Part shown: one piece after another, positions 48,416-57,808 of the stretch
Position numbering within the stretch: the stretch's first letter is position 1
Layout: the number at the start of each line of letters is the position of its first letter
NCBI RefSeq assembly: GCF_024323335.1
Contig: NC_066585.1
Location: 532,594,582-532,658,581 of the forward strand
Length of the DNA: 64,000 nucleotides
DNA from: Lathyrus oleraceus
Lineage: Eukaryota; Streptophyta; Magnoliopsida; Fabales; Fabaceae
Reading direction: 5' to 3'
The notes under the pieces: model-generated
Seen by the model: the letters and a program-made list of their open reading frames with translations, nothing else
The model's database searches: none
Told to the model about the DNA's origin: nothing
Made by a program: the position numbers and the translations under genes

Positions 48416-49122
48416 GTAATAAGGAAACAAAATATGTTTCATTAAGTTGATTGATAGCTGTCATATTCTATATTGTATATTATTAACTAGGTGATTTAAT
48501 AGGAAATAGTTTAAAGTCCCTGATATGAAACAGAAGCTGTACTATGTATATATTGTCCATTCTGCTATGTAAAATAAACAATGAATTCCTCCATAATTTA
48601 TTATTATTTATTATTAAAACTAATTCTATAGAATATATATATTTTTTAAAATAATTTTTTTGACCACATTAATTACACAGTGTTACGTGTGATCCATGCA
48701 ACCACTCCTACTTTATGTACAACTTATTTTCATAAAAGATACAAAAGATATTAAAAAGGTGCATGAATTCTGTCATGAAGTCAAGCAAGTTTGACACAAT
48801 GGATTAACATCTGAATTCTGAGTTTGCAAAATACATATATGGACAAACATCTTTAACATGCCTTTTGCACCTTTTAATACTTTTTCTTAAATTATAAAAA
48901 CAAATGCTATTTAAAATACTTTTAAATTCATTTTCTTTAAATAATTATAGATTTAGTATCAAATGACACTCTCAGAAAGAAAGAAAAAAAGTCAAAAAAT
49001 ATAAAAGTTTGAATTTAAATTATGAATAAAAAAAATTTATGTATAATTTTTGTAAGAGTCTTAAATTCTGACCTGATCTGTCAAAATTTTATAAGTCACA
49101 CTTATTTATTTTCAATCAAATT
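48416..49122. other. AT-rich intergenic DNA upstream of the bZIP-like gene
   Basis: I see no gene, RNA or clear repeat here. It is about 75% A+T, with short runs only. Confidence 0.5.
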
Positions 49123-49139
49123 TTATTATATATATATAT
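49123..49139 (+). promoter_or_regulatory. Probable TATA region of the bZIP-like gene
   Basis: TTATTATATATATATAT precedes a pyrimidine-rich stretch (tctatctcacattctctcta). That stretch could be the transcript start and 5' untranslated exon. Confidence 0.5.
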
Positions 49140-49159
49140 GAGATCAAATTTTATCTATC

Positions 49160-49438
49160 TCACATTCTCTCTATCTCTGTTTTCTCTGTAAGTGACTGAT
49201 TTTTTTTTTTGTGTATTTGATTTGTGTGAGAAAATTCAACACTGTCAATTCTAATTAGATTTTCAATTTCTTTGAAGTTCTAAGCATATACTGATTTTCA
49301 AACTCTTGTACAATTTTTTTGGGTACAATCTGTTGTCCAGTTTTAATTTCTGTTATTTAATTAATTTGATCATTATAATTAGCTTAATAATGTGTTATGA
49401 CTATATTATATATTTGATGATGTGACAGCAACAACTCC
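49160..49438 (+). other. 5' untranslated exon and intron of the bZIP-like gene (putative)
   Basis: A donor-like CTCT|GTAAGTG (intron from 49188) and an acceptor GTGACAG| (intron to 49428) bracket 241 bp of AT-rich sequence. The short segment caacaactcc then leads to the start codon at 49439. This is plausible from splice signals and base composition, but there is no transcript evidence. Confidence 0.45.
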
Positions 49439-49981
49439 ATGGATGGAGCATCAACCAAAAAATCCAAAATGATGAGATCTGCTTCAGAAAATGTCTCCAA
49501 AGTTGATTCAAGGAAATCAAAGTTTGCTATCAAGGGCTCAAAGCTTGCTTTAACCGACCCCAAACGTGCTAGAAGGTAACTTTATTATGCATTTTATATA
49601 AATGGATTGTTTATTATTATATCTCTTAATTCTTAATATAAGAAAAACAATTATTTTTAACTTTATCCAAAAATTAACATATCTGAATTTATAATATTAA
49701 ATTTATTAATTTTTCAGTAAATTAATTTTTTTTATAAAATAAAAGGGATAAAATAAAAAAAGAGTGTATTGTGTTAATATGGTCTTAATATTAGAAGAGG
49801 TACTAATATCTCGAATCAATTAGTTTAGTTAATGTAGTGTATTATTTCAAATATTTCTTTATTTTATTATTATTTTTTTATATTAAACTTTTAAAAAATT
49901 ACTTAAATTTAAAATTATTTTTCATAATTTTTTTTTGAAATAATATATATATATATCTTATATATATATATATATAATATA

Positions 49982-50019
<38 letters not shown>

Positions 50020-52313
50020 AATATATATATATGAAAATTGTAATTTGGCTAAATTTTTATTTGAATAATGTATATTTATGATGTAAAATATCAAAATTAA
50101 TCGTTTAATTTATTTAAAAAATAATTTTAAAATATTTAAATATTTTTCAGAAAATCAAGAAAAAATCTAACATTCATAATTAGTTTGTTTATATTATTAT
50201 TATTATAAAAAAAACTTGATCAAATACATTCTATATCATAAATTAAATTGCTGGTGGGCTTAAATCCCTTTATAAACTAATATGCCAAGATGATATTTAT
50301 TTTCTTAAGAGTTTGTTTGGATAGTGTTATCTAAATACATCCAACTATGCAAATTTGTGTGTCAATGTGTTATTTACTTCGGTCACAAATTTGTCTAGGT
50401 AGTGTTATTTAGACACACATTGTTTGTAAAATTAAAAATATATTTAACCAATTAGTGATAACTTAAAACTATATATTCTAGAAATTAAGAATGTTAGATC
50501 CTTAACATTCTAAACTTTATATATAAAATAATGTCCCACTTAAATATATGGATGCTTCGGTGTTAGAATTTTTCTGATATGAATTTCTTTCAATTTAGAT
50601 TGACGTGTCAAACTCATATATCCTATCCAAAAAATGTCCTCCCATTTAATTATTTTGTCTTTGACATGACTTCTTCATTTTAAGGATGATCATGGTAGAG
50701 AACAATCTAATTTTAAATAAACTTGTATAAAATTCATAAATTTTGAAAGCCATTTAATTTATCTGACATGATTTTTGGGTGGATCACTTTGAAGTGGGAA
50801 AAAAGTTTTTAAAAAATCATATCTTATCAAATAAACACAAACTCTGTCATATGCATTTGCTACAAGATGATCAATTTCAGATAAACGCGTTCACTTTTCA
50901 TCTGATGCTTGATTAGTTCACTAGAAATTAAAGCATCATTAATTATATTGTACCGTTCTTTATGAATCTTCTTTATGGTTTGTTAACTCTTTGATAAGAT
51001 ATTGACAAACAAATATATGGTTCTCCTCTTCGAGACCTATCAAAGCTGAAATAACACAAACTATGTACTTACTATCAGCTTTAACATCTACAACTCCATC
51101 AATATATTTTTGCGTAAAAACAAATATCTCCTCGATATGTTTCAGTTTTGGCAAATGTGAGTTAGAGTTTTCTGTCTGAGCACCCTTAATAGATTTTTTT
51201 TGTGGGATTGTGAAATAGAGAATCTGAATAAAGTGATTTGGCATGCTCAAAATATGATTATGAGTGCTCGGTAGAAATACACTAAGAGATAGTTTGACCT
51301 TCTTAAAAACACCCTTAGTTTTTACCGATTCTATGGGAGATTTCATATTAGTGGTTTCTGAAAAAGCTATCTTGTGTGTATGTTATTTGATGTGTAGGTT
51401 CATTATATAACCGCCTTAAAAAAATATCTCTTAAATCACTTCTCATTCTAACATAATAGAAATATTTGATTTACCATCCTTAATTATATCATTATCATCA
51501 TCAAACCAAAGTCTTTTCCAATGCGTATTTATCTCATCCACACATACAGGTCTATCGATTTTCATCTTCTTAACTATTACACAAGCACAAGAAAAATCGT
51601 ATGTTCTTCTAAGTGTACAACCACGTTTGGAGCTATCTGGACCTATTTTCTATTCTTGCACTGTTTCATGATAGATAAAGTTTAATCCTAAACGAGATAT
51701 ATTACTAGTCAACATTGGATACAATTTTTTTGTCCTTTAGTTTACGTTATAATATTAATATGCTTTGACCAAATGATATATGTTATTCTACATATCAATC
51801 ATTTTAGTGACAAATTTACAATATTACTACTAGAAAGTTTATATAATTTATCTTAAATTAATAAAATACTTAACACTTAACACCGTTGTAACACATCATT
51901 TTTATTAATAGAATTTAGATTAAATAAATTAAAATTTATACATTACATAATTATTCATTTGATGCATCAATCATTCATCAATAATTTGTAAATTAATTAT
52001 CATAACACTTCTCATAATTATATTTATTTTTGTGTGACTAATATTTTTTTATGTGATATAATAGGATATTGAGAAAAAGAAAGTTTTTTGAAAGACTAAG
52101 AGAAAAGGAGTCTAATCGTTACCTTTTCAATCTAGAGAAGAGGGTAGCAACATTGCAAAAAATAGCAGACCGCATATTGGCATTCAACTCTAAGCAAATC
52201 GTATGTCTTAACTTTATATATATATATATTATATATATATATTATATCTATATATATATATATCTATATATATATATAATATATATATATATAATATATA
52301 TATATCTATATAT

Positions 52314-52364
<51 letters not shown>

Positions 52365-52485
52365 ATATAGATATATATATATATCTATATATATATAATA
52401 TATAATATATATATATATTATATATTATACTATATATATATATATATATATAGATATATATATAGAATATATATATATATAATAG

Positions 52486-52519
<34 letters not shown>

Positions 52520-52529
52520 TATATATATA

Positions 52530-52591
<62 letters not shown>

Positions 52592-53688
52592 TATATATAT
52601 ATATATATATATATTCTATATATAATATATTTATCTTATATATAGATATCTTTATATAGATATATATATAATATTTATATATATATATATATATATATAT
52701 CTTATATTTATATATTTGTTTAAACATAAAAATTATTTATATGTATTTAATTAAAGGTAAAAGTATGACATTATAATATTAAATTATTATTATTTATTTA
52801 TTTTAAAGACATTCATAAAATTATTATTAGTATCATTTTAATTAATAATAATATTTTATATTCTACTATTATAAAAAATATTTATATAATATTATAATAT
52901 TATATAAATTTGTGATTAAAAATAAAATGATTGATATGATAACATTTGTATTTCTATTTTTTATGATAGAGAAATATTATGAAACACAATGCTAAGCTCA
53001 ATAAATTAAGATTGAAGGTGCAAACTGCGATGGAGCTTAACCGCTCGCGAGAAAGTAAGTTTCTATGGTAAAAAATTTAGACCAATGTTTTGTCATATTT
53101 TTTCTTTTTCTAATTTTACAAAATACAAAAATTAATATGTGATAGATAAATTGTCACATAAAGATTCATTTGCAATGAATAATTTAAAATCATTGCAAGA
53201 TTGTCGATGTTTATATATAACATACCTTTATATATCAAAAATTAATATAATTTAATTGCGTGTATTTAAATTGTCTAATTCATAAGTGGATTTAATCTTT
53301 TGTTGATTCATGAGTTGTTTTTCTTAGGTTAATTTGTAACATGTTCTCTTCCATTAAAATAATATTGCACAATATTATTAATATAAATGTTATTGAACAC
53401 ATTCAATATAAATGGGTATGTGGGTTGTCAGTCTTATGTAATTATCCATATTATAGTAATATTTTTTATTTATTTATAGTAATGCTTAATGCTATGAAAG
53501 AGGAAATAAAAGATATTTTGCGTCTACAACTTTTAAAAGAATTGGGGCATGAATACAATGATGAGACCATGCATGATGACGAGGAAGAGGAAGAAGATGA
53601 GGATAAGGTCATGGAAGATGACGAGGAGGAAGAGGAAGAAGATGAGGATGAGGTCATGGAAGATGACGAGGAAGAGGAAGATGAATAG
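49439..53688 (+). CDS. Divergent group-I-like bZIP protein with acidic tail (4 coding exons, 188 aa)
   Basis: Coding exons are 49439-49575, 52065-52200, 52970-53054 and 53480-53688, with GT..AG introns and matching phases. The sum is 567 nt, ending in TAG. The protein would be a nuclear DNA-binding or dimerising factor. Residues 37-48 (ALTDPKRARRIL) match the conserved lead-in of plant group I bZIPs (VIP1/RF2-like, normally ALxDPKRAKRILANRQSA). The basic region then degenerates: the invariant Asn is Lys50 and the following residues are KFFERLREKE, with Arg58 retained. A leucine zipper follows (LEKRVATLQKIADRI, then NAKLNKLRLKVQTAMELNRSRE), continuing the family pattern. Residues 147-188 are nearly all Asp/Glu in repeats of EDEDxVMEDDEEEE. 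The loss of the key Asn suggests altered or no DNA binding, perhaps a dominant partner for true bZIPs. It could also be a decaying paralogue, but no frameshift or stop is seen. Confidence 0.75.
49940..50032. repeat. Interrupted (TA)n microsatellite in intron 1
   Basis: This is a nearly pure alternation of T and A with a few breaks (ctta, aataat). It can fold on itself. Length is likely polymorphic. Confidence 0.9.
50960..51680 (-). pseudogene. Decayed MULE-type transposase/OTU-domain fragment
   Basis: A 128-residue open frame (51346-50960) ends with VVDVKADSKYIVCVISALIG and EEENHIFVCQYLIKEL. This resembles the OTU-like cysteine-protease domain that follows some plant MULE transposases (typically VxDVxxDGxCGFR..GxxEExxxxVRxxLIKEL), but the DGxCGFR active site is destroyed. 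Further upstream on the same strand, about 51640-51500, another frame reads RRTYDFSCACVIVKKMK and THWKRLWF. This is like the C-terminal SWIM-type end of the transposase and linker. Stops and frame changes separate the pieces. It is a remnant inside intron 1, antisense to the bZIP-like gene. Family identity is from motif memory only. Confidence 0.6.
52201..52969 (+). other. Intron 2 of the bZIP-like gene with long (TA)n tract
   Basis: The intron runs AAATC|GTATGT to GATAG|AGAAAT. Most of 52216-52700 is TA dinucleotide repeat. Open frames through this tract (52069-52398 +, 52536-52727 -) are Ile/Tyr runs and are not protein genes. Confidence 0.7.
52216..52700. repeat. Long (TA)n/(TATC)n microsatellite, about 480 bp
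   Basis: The tract is alternating T and A with occasional C or G (ctatatag, tatcta). Such tracts mutate fast and are hard to assemble, so the length given here should be treated with caution. Confidence 0.95.
53055..53479 (+). other. Intron 3 of the bZIP-like gene
   Basis: The intron has donor GAAA|GTAAGT (a strong consensus) and acceptor TTTATAG|TAATG. It is AT-rich, with no other feature seen. Confidence 0.7.
53566..53688 (+). repeat. Coding tandem repeat for the acidic tail
   Basis: Two and a half copies of a unit of about 54 bp (gatgacgaggaagaggaaga...gaggtcatggaa) encode DDEEEEEDEDxVME. The period is a multiple of three, so copy-number change keeps the frame. Confidence 0.85.
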
Positions 53689-54589
53689 TGTCTATATATT
53701 GGAGACTTTGAAATAAGAAGATCTTTAAATAATATTTAAATTTATTTAAATTCTTTAGTAAGAAAGAATCGTATTGATCGTAGATTATTTTACTTCTCTA
53801 TCACCTCAAATTTCCATTTGTCATGTGTCAAAAGTTTGCTTTTATTGATCATATCATATTCCTTATGTGTTTTTTTATTAAATCTCACTTTGAGAAAATA
53901 TTTGTATCAAATTATAAATCATTTTATATTACCATTGAACAATTGATGTTATTTTTTTATCATATATTTAAATATATATTATTTTTTTCTTTTTTTAATT
54001 TATCTTCTTCTTATCATTAATAATCTTGTAAATTTATTCTTTTCATACAATAATCATTACATTTTTTAATACTTGTACAATGGTCAAAACGATTTAGGGT
54101 TTATTATTAATTGTTCAAATATATTAATTATTTAATAAATTTAAAAAATAATTTTTTTATTATATTAAAAATAAGAGGGATATAATAACAAACATAGTGT
54201 ATTGTATTAATGTGGTGTTAATAAGAATAAGAGGTAGTAATATCTCGAGTGAATTACATATATCTGTTGTGTTAATATGGTGTATTTAGTAAAATTGTAT
54301 AAAGATTAAGCGCTATAATTTAAAATAAGAAGAAAAATATTTATCTATAACTATCTATAAAGAGGATACAAGTATTTGGAGTGATCTATTTTTTTTTTCC
54401 AATTTCATCCTTAATTCAAAATACAAAAATAAATAGTTAAATTTTAAAATTGAGTTGTTACCTTTTCTTCTTCCTAATATACAGTTACTTTTTTCATAAA
54501 TATATTTTCTTAATAATTTTTTTATAAAAAATATAACACATTTATAACTCCTCATTTAATATTTTCAATATAACTCCCTCTCTTACCTA
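53689..54589. other. 3' flank of the bZIP-like gene, AT-rich
   Basis: The 3' untranslated sequence is probably within the first 300 bp. A block at about 54170-54265 resembles one in intron 1 (49745-49845), sharing phrases such as gtgtattgt, taatatctcga and 'gaggta(c/g)taatatctcga'. No gene is seen. Confidence 0.5.
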
Positions 54590-54622
54590 CTAGCGTCCAA
54601 ACGGGCACTCCGTGCCCGTTTG
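54590..54622 (-). mobile_element. Helitron-like 3' end: hairpin plus CTAG (family 1)
   Basis: On the - strand a perfect 11-bp stem (CAAACGGGCAC / GTGCCCGTTTG, 3-base loop, 54598-54622) is followed after a few bases by CTAG, and then T. A hairpin just inside a CTRR end and insertion between A and T are the hallmarks of Helitrons. The element body would extend to the right. Its 5' end was not identified, and no Rep/helicase gene is present, so it is non-autonomous if real. Confidence 0.55.
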
Positions 54623-55670
54623 TCCACTTTTTTTATTGCGCTAACGCATGAAAATATTAACCGTTTCTCTTTTTATAAGTTTGATTTTAATATAAATTAT
54701 TTATATGATGAAATATGGTATTTATTTAGATACATATTAAATTTTGTTTGCAATGTAATATTTTTTGTATTAAATTTTGTTTGAATTGAAAAAACCGCAT
54801 TGTGACGTGACGTTATTCAACCGTTTTTTTTCAAACAAATCAATAATGTGAGTGGAATAATTTGGTGACTTGGAATACCGTATTATGAAAAAAGAAAATA
54901 GGTGACACCAAAATTAAGTTTTGTTTTTATATATTGTTATAGATTGTTCAAAACCATAACAAGATTTAGATAAAATAAGAAAAATATGTTTCTCACAGTT
55001 TATTAAGCAAATAAACATAAACTTTAAAAGAGAAATATTAAGTAACATGGTTGCTTAATAGGAAGGTCAACCATATAATCAAAATCAGAACTCTCTCTCC
55101 CTCTTTTCTCTTTTTTCTGCTATGTGCATCATATAAAAACCAATCAACAACATGTGTATTTGGTTATTAAGTTATCCTTATGTACGCGTGTAATGTTATT
55201 TTGAAAGCGAATTTTATAAGCAATTATGAAAGCAACACAATAATCTCCCAGTATACTTGTTAATTCAATAAACAATCTTTTGAAAAGATAAAAAAAAAAC
55301 ATATAAGAAATAAAAAGGATTACATAATTTCTTCCCTTTATCTCTCTCCGTACACATTAACATCTCCCTCATGTTAAAAACTAAGATTTTCAATAAAACT
55401 TTAAATTATAGTTTTCACTTATTATATGCATAATCCATTCTTGCTCTCTTTTTTCAGTTCAATTGAAATGAACTAGTTTTCCATGACAACATTTTGTAAA
55501 AAACAGTATATTTGAGAGAGAGTTGTTTTGAAAAATTAATGAGAGTAGTTATAGATGCAATTACGGTTTTTTATATAAAATAACTGATTGATTATTCTTT
55601 TAATGAAAGTTGAGGGTAATTAAGGAATAAATTAAGATCATACTAAAATTTTGTATTCGCTTTATCTATA
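54623..55670 (-). mobile_element. Body of the family 1 Helitron-like element and AT-rich sequence
   Basis: The first 230 bp (gctaacgcatgaaaatatt, tataaattatttatatga, cattgtgacgtgacgtta) have a clear second copy at 62360-62590. The remaining sequence to 55670 is AT-rich with nothing else recognised. Confidence 0.45.
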
Positions 55671-55704
55671 CTAGCGTTCAGACGGGCACTCTCGTGCCCG
55701 TCTG
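55671..55704 (-). mobile_element. Helitron-like 3' end: hairpin plus CTAG (family 2)
   Basis: On the - strand an 11-bp perfect stem (CAGACGGGCAC / GTGCCCGTCTG, loop of 4, 55679-55704) precedes CTAG, then TA. It has the same architecture as the end at 54590 but a different stem sequence. The adjoining 'ccgctttttttaatgcgcac' and 'cagagaaaaataa' recur at 62855-62900. Confidence 0.55.
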
Positions 55705-56026
55705 CCCGCTTTTTTTAATGCGCACAGCAGAGAAAAATAAGTGTCAGTTTTTCTTTTTATGAGGTTTCTATTGTAGGTCGCATTAAAAATAATATTATTA
55801 CATTTTGAAAATGGTAAACAAAGATATTCAAAATTATATCGAAGCATGCAAAATACTATTGATACTATGTAATCAATGACGTTCTTTAAGAGGAATGCCG
55901 AACATGAAATCTTTATTCGAAGTATTTTCTTTTTCCCTGCAATTATTTTCCGTAGTAAAGAAAAAATGTAAGATTCTCAAATTAGAATTTTTTTTAGAGA
56001 AAAAGATAGTAAAATTAATAGTAAGT
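55705..56026. other. AT-rich sequence between the Helitron-like end and the CACTA element
   Basis: It probably belongs to the family 2 Helitron-like body. No gene or repeat array is seen. Confidence 0.4.
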
Positions 56027-56043
56027 AGTCACTACGCCAAATA

Positions 56044-56476
56044 AGGGAAAAGAGGGCGCTTATTTTGGCCTATAACAGCGCTTTTAAGCGCCCTCTAAAG
56101 TGGCGCTGGCATAGGTAAAGACAGCGCTTTGTTTTCCTGGAGAAAGCGCTGTCTAAAGTGGCCACATTATAGTGCGCTTTCAGAAAAAAACGCCCTCTGG
56201 AATGGTCCATAAAGGGACACCTTAGAGGGCGCTTTCTGGAAAAAGCGTCCTCTAAAGTTGTCAATGTAAAGTGTTTAGAGGGCGCTTTCAGGAAAAAGTG
56301 CCCTCTAAAGTTGTCAATGTAAAGTGTTTAGAGGGCGCTTTCAGGAAAAAGCGCCCTCTAAAGTTGTCCATGTAAAGTGTTTAGAGGGCGCTTTCAGGAA
56401 AAAGCGCCCTCTAAAGTTGTCAATGTAAAGTGTTTAGAGGGCGCTTTCTGGACAAAGCGCCCTCTAAAGTGTTAGT
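56044..56476. repeat. Left sub-terminal hairpin array of the CACTA element
   Basis: From 56224 a 53-bp unit repeats about five times (agagggcgct at 56224, 56277, 56330, 56383 and 56436). Each unit holds the inverted repeat agagggcgctttc / gaaaaagcgccctct and the linker aagttgtcaatgtaaagtgttt. Diverged units extend left to the terminus. Sub-terminal repeats are where CACTA DNA-binding proteins dock. Confidence 0.9.
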
Positions 56477-56850
56477 TATTTTAAAAAAATTTGTTTGAAA
56501 AACAGTGTATATTTAATTGGTAACCTGTTCGCATGCTGCAAAAGTGTAAAATTCATATTGATTTCATCCTTTAATCCAATGTTATACACCATTAATCCAT
56601 TGATATATACAACATGAATCCATTTATATACAACATTAATCCTCCATATATACAACATTAATATATGATTCTTTGATCAACAATATACAACAACATATTC
56701 ATGATTTAGTAAAAGTACAACAACAATATACACTATTAGTCTCGAAAGATCCATAGCAACCAACACCCAGTGACCACTGTATCCAAAAGTTGTCTAGTAG
56801 TTCTAACAATACTAAACAAAATAACGCCCATCCACCCATGATGAATAATA
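56477..56850 (-). other. Non-coding part of the CACTA element
   Basis: This contains a degenerate repeat of 'atatacaacattaatcca' (56575-56665). No gene is seen. It lies between the ARGONAUTE fragment and the left sub-terminal array. Confidence 0.5.
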
Positions 56851-57589
56851 GCAAGTGTGCATAATAGGCAGGAGGAACTGCATACAAGATAACATTTTTG
56901 TTAAACTAAAGTTTTGTATAGCCTAAAACAAAAACAAGCAAAGGGAATCGAGTAACAAACCTATTGAGACAGATCGAGTACACCTCGCATAACTGAATGG
57001 AAAAAAATAGTATCAGAAGGCTTCTAAAATTAAATGAAAACAGTACAAGTTTAGAAAACATTAATTAAGATTAAAAAAGCAAATCATATCATTACGTTTA
57101 GCACAAGTTATTGGTCAAACTCTGTAGCTGGTCTGCAGTGAATTTATTTTCATCATACAGCACATGATAATGCGTTGGTCGACTAGTCCCCTGCAAAAAG
57201 AACACGTCCAAATGCAAATAACACAGAACTGTCAAAAGGCGATTGAGCAACAAATAGTAAACAATGGCATAAAGTTAAATGACATAGCTAATATTACCTG
57301 AATTCCTGCATGGCTGTTAAGGTAAAAATCAAATTCCCTTGGGTGACAAATGCTGGTGTCTACCACGGTTCCTTTGACAATTTAGAACAACAAAATCAGC
57401 AAAAAGCGATAAATTCAAATGATAATATATACCAGCTGCGTTGAGAAATATATTGAAAAAACCTGGCATAATATTTCCACTTCTATCGGTCTCTTTGGGG
57501 TTGACAGGAAAGAGACGGGTGTGATGTCTCTTTTGGACCACTACAAAAGTAACTTTAGGTAGATACCCATCCTCTATTGAGACACAAGC
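56851..57589 (-). pseudogene. Captured ARGONAUTE PIWI-domain fragment (AGO5/AGO1-like), five exons with introns
   Basis: On the - strand five exon-like pieces bounded by GT..AG read through the C-terminal PIWI domain of a plant Argonaute. 57589-57463: [37 protein letters not shown]. 57371-57298: [24 protein letters not shown]. 57190-57096: [30 protein letters not shown]. 56992-56961: YARCTRSVSI. 56877-56851: VPPAYYAHL. Phases match across all junctions. THYHV is the segment that carries the last catalytic histidine in active Argonautes. The EDGYLPKV start suggests the AGO5 branch of the AGO1/5/10 clade. A TAA (57098-57100) replaces the expected Tyr codon after NNLC. PAZ, MID and the first half of PIWI are absent. 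It lies on the same strand as, and downstream of, the transposase, and so is a host gene fragment taken up by the transposon. Confidence 0.9.
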
Positions 57590-57591
57590 CT

Positions 57592-57685
57592 GATGAAAAA
57601 AAATTAGTTGGTCTTCAGCACTCCAATGTACTTCAAATTTTACACCCTTGTCTCTTGCACGAATGATTGACTTCATAATAGCCAT
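57592..57685 (-). pseudogene. Start of a second CACTA ORF, truncated at the ARGONAUTE insertion
   Basis: The frame [29 protein letters not shown] opens at 57685 and runs without a stop into the ARGONAUTE exon. Its pattern (RxxKGVKxxVxW) resembles the N-terminal part of the second protein encoded by plant CACTA elements (Ptta/En/Spm type), normally several hundred residues long. I infer that the captured sequence replaced the rest. A splice acceptor (ttttcatcag) sits at the joint, so spliced and read-through products are both conceivable. Recognition is tentative. Confidence 0.45.
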
Positions 57686-57808
57686 TTTACCTGTAATAAA
57701 GAAAACAATTAAAATCAGATGACAAATGTAAAAACAATTAAAATCATAAAAGTCATTTTACCTGTAATAAAGAAAACAATTAAAATCATTTGACCTGTAC
57801 CTTTTTCA
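57686..57808 (-). repeat. Short direct duplication in the CACTA element
   Basis: 'ttttacctgtaataaagaaa' followed by 'acaattaaaatca' occurs at about 57688 and again at about 57757, a 69-bp offset. It lies between the transposase stop and the second ORF. Confidence 0.7.

Larger units (their letters stand above)
49576..52064 (+). other. Intron 1 of the bZIP-like gene (2.5 kb)
   Basis: The intron opens AG|GTAAC and closes ATAATAG|G. It is AT-rich. It contains a (TA)n tract at about 49940-50030, a dispersed repeat copy at about 49745-49845, and a decayed MULE fragment on the opposite strand (50960-51680). Confidence 0.65.

Noticed and set aside
51241..51346. Coding start of a separate 128-residue gene in intron 1
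   Set aside because: The N-terminal part has no family match and the frame is a piece of a decayed MULE, so a standalone gene is not supported.
52069..52727. Long Tyr/Ile-rich frames
   Set aside because: Translation of a (TA)n microsatellite; the first begins in a real exon and then runs into the intron.
56224..56489. Regular 53-bp repeats that might suggest a CRISPR array
   Set aside because: The linkers between palindromes are identical and not unique spacers, and the array is the sub-terminal region of a eukaryotic CACTA element.
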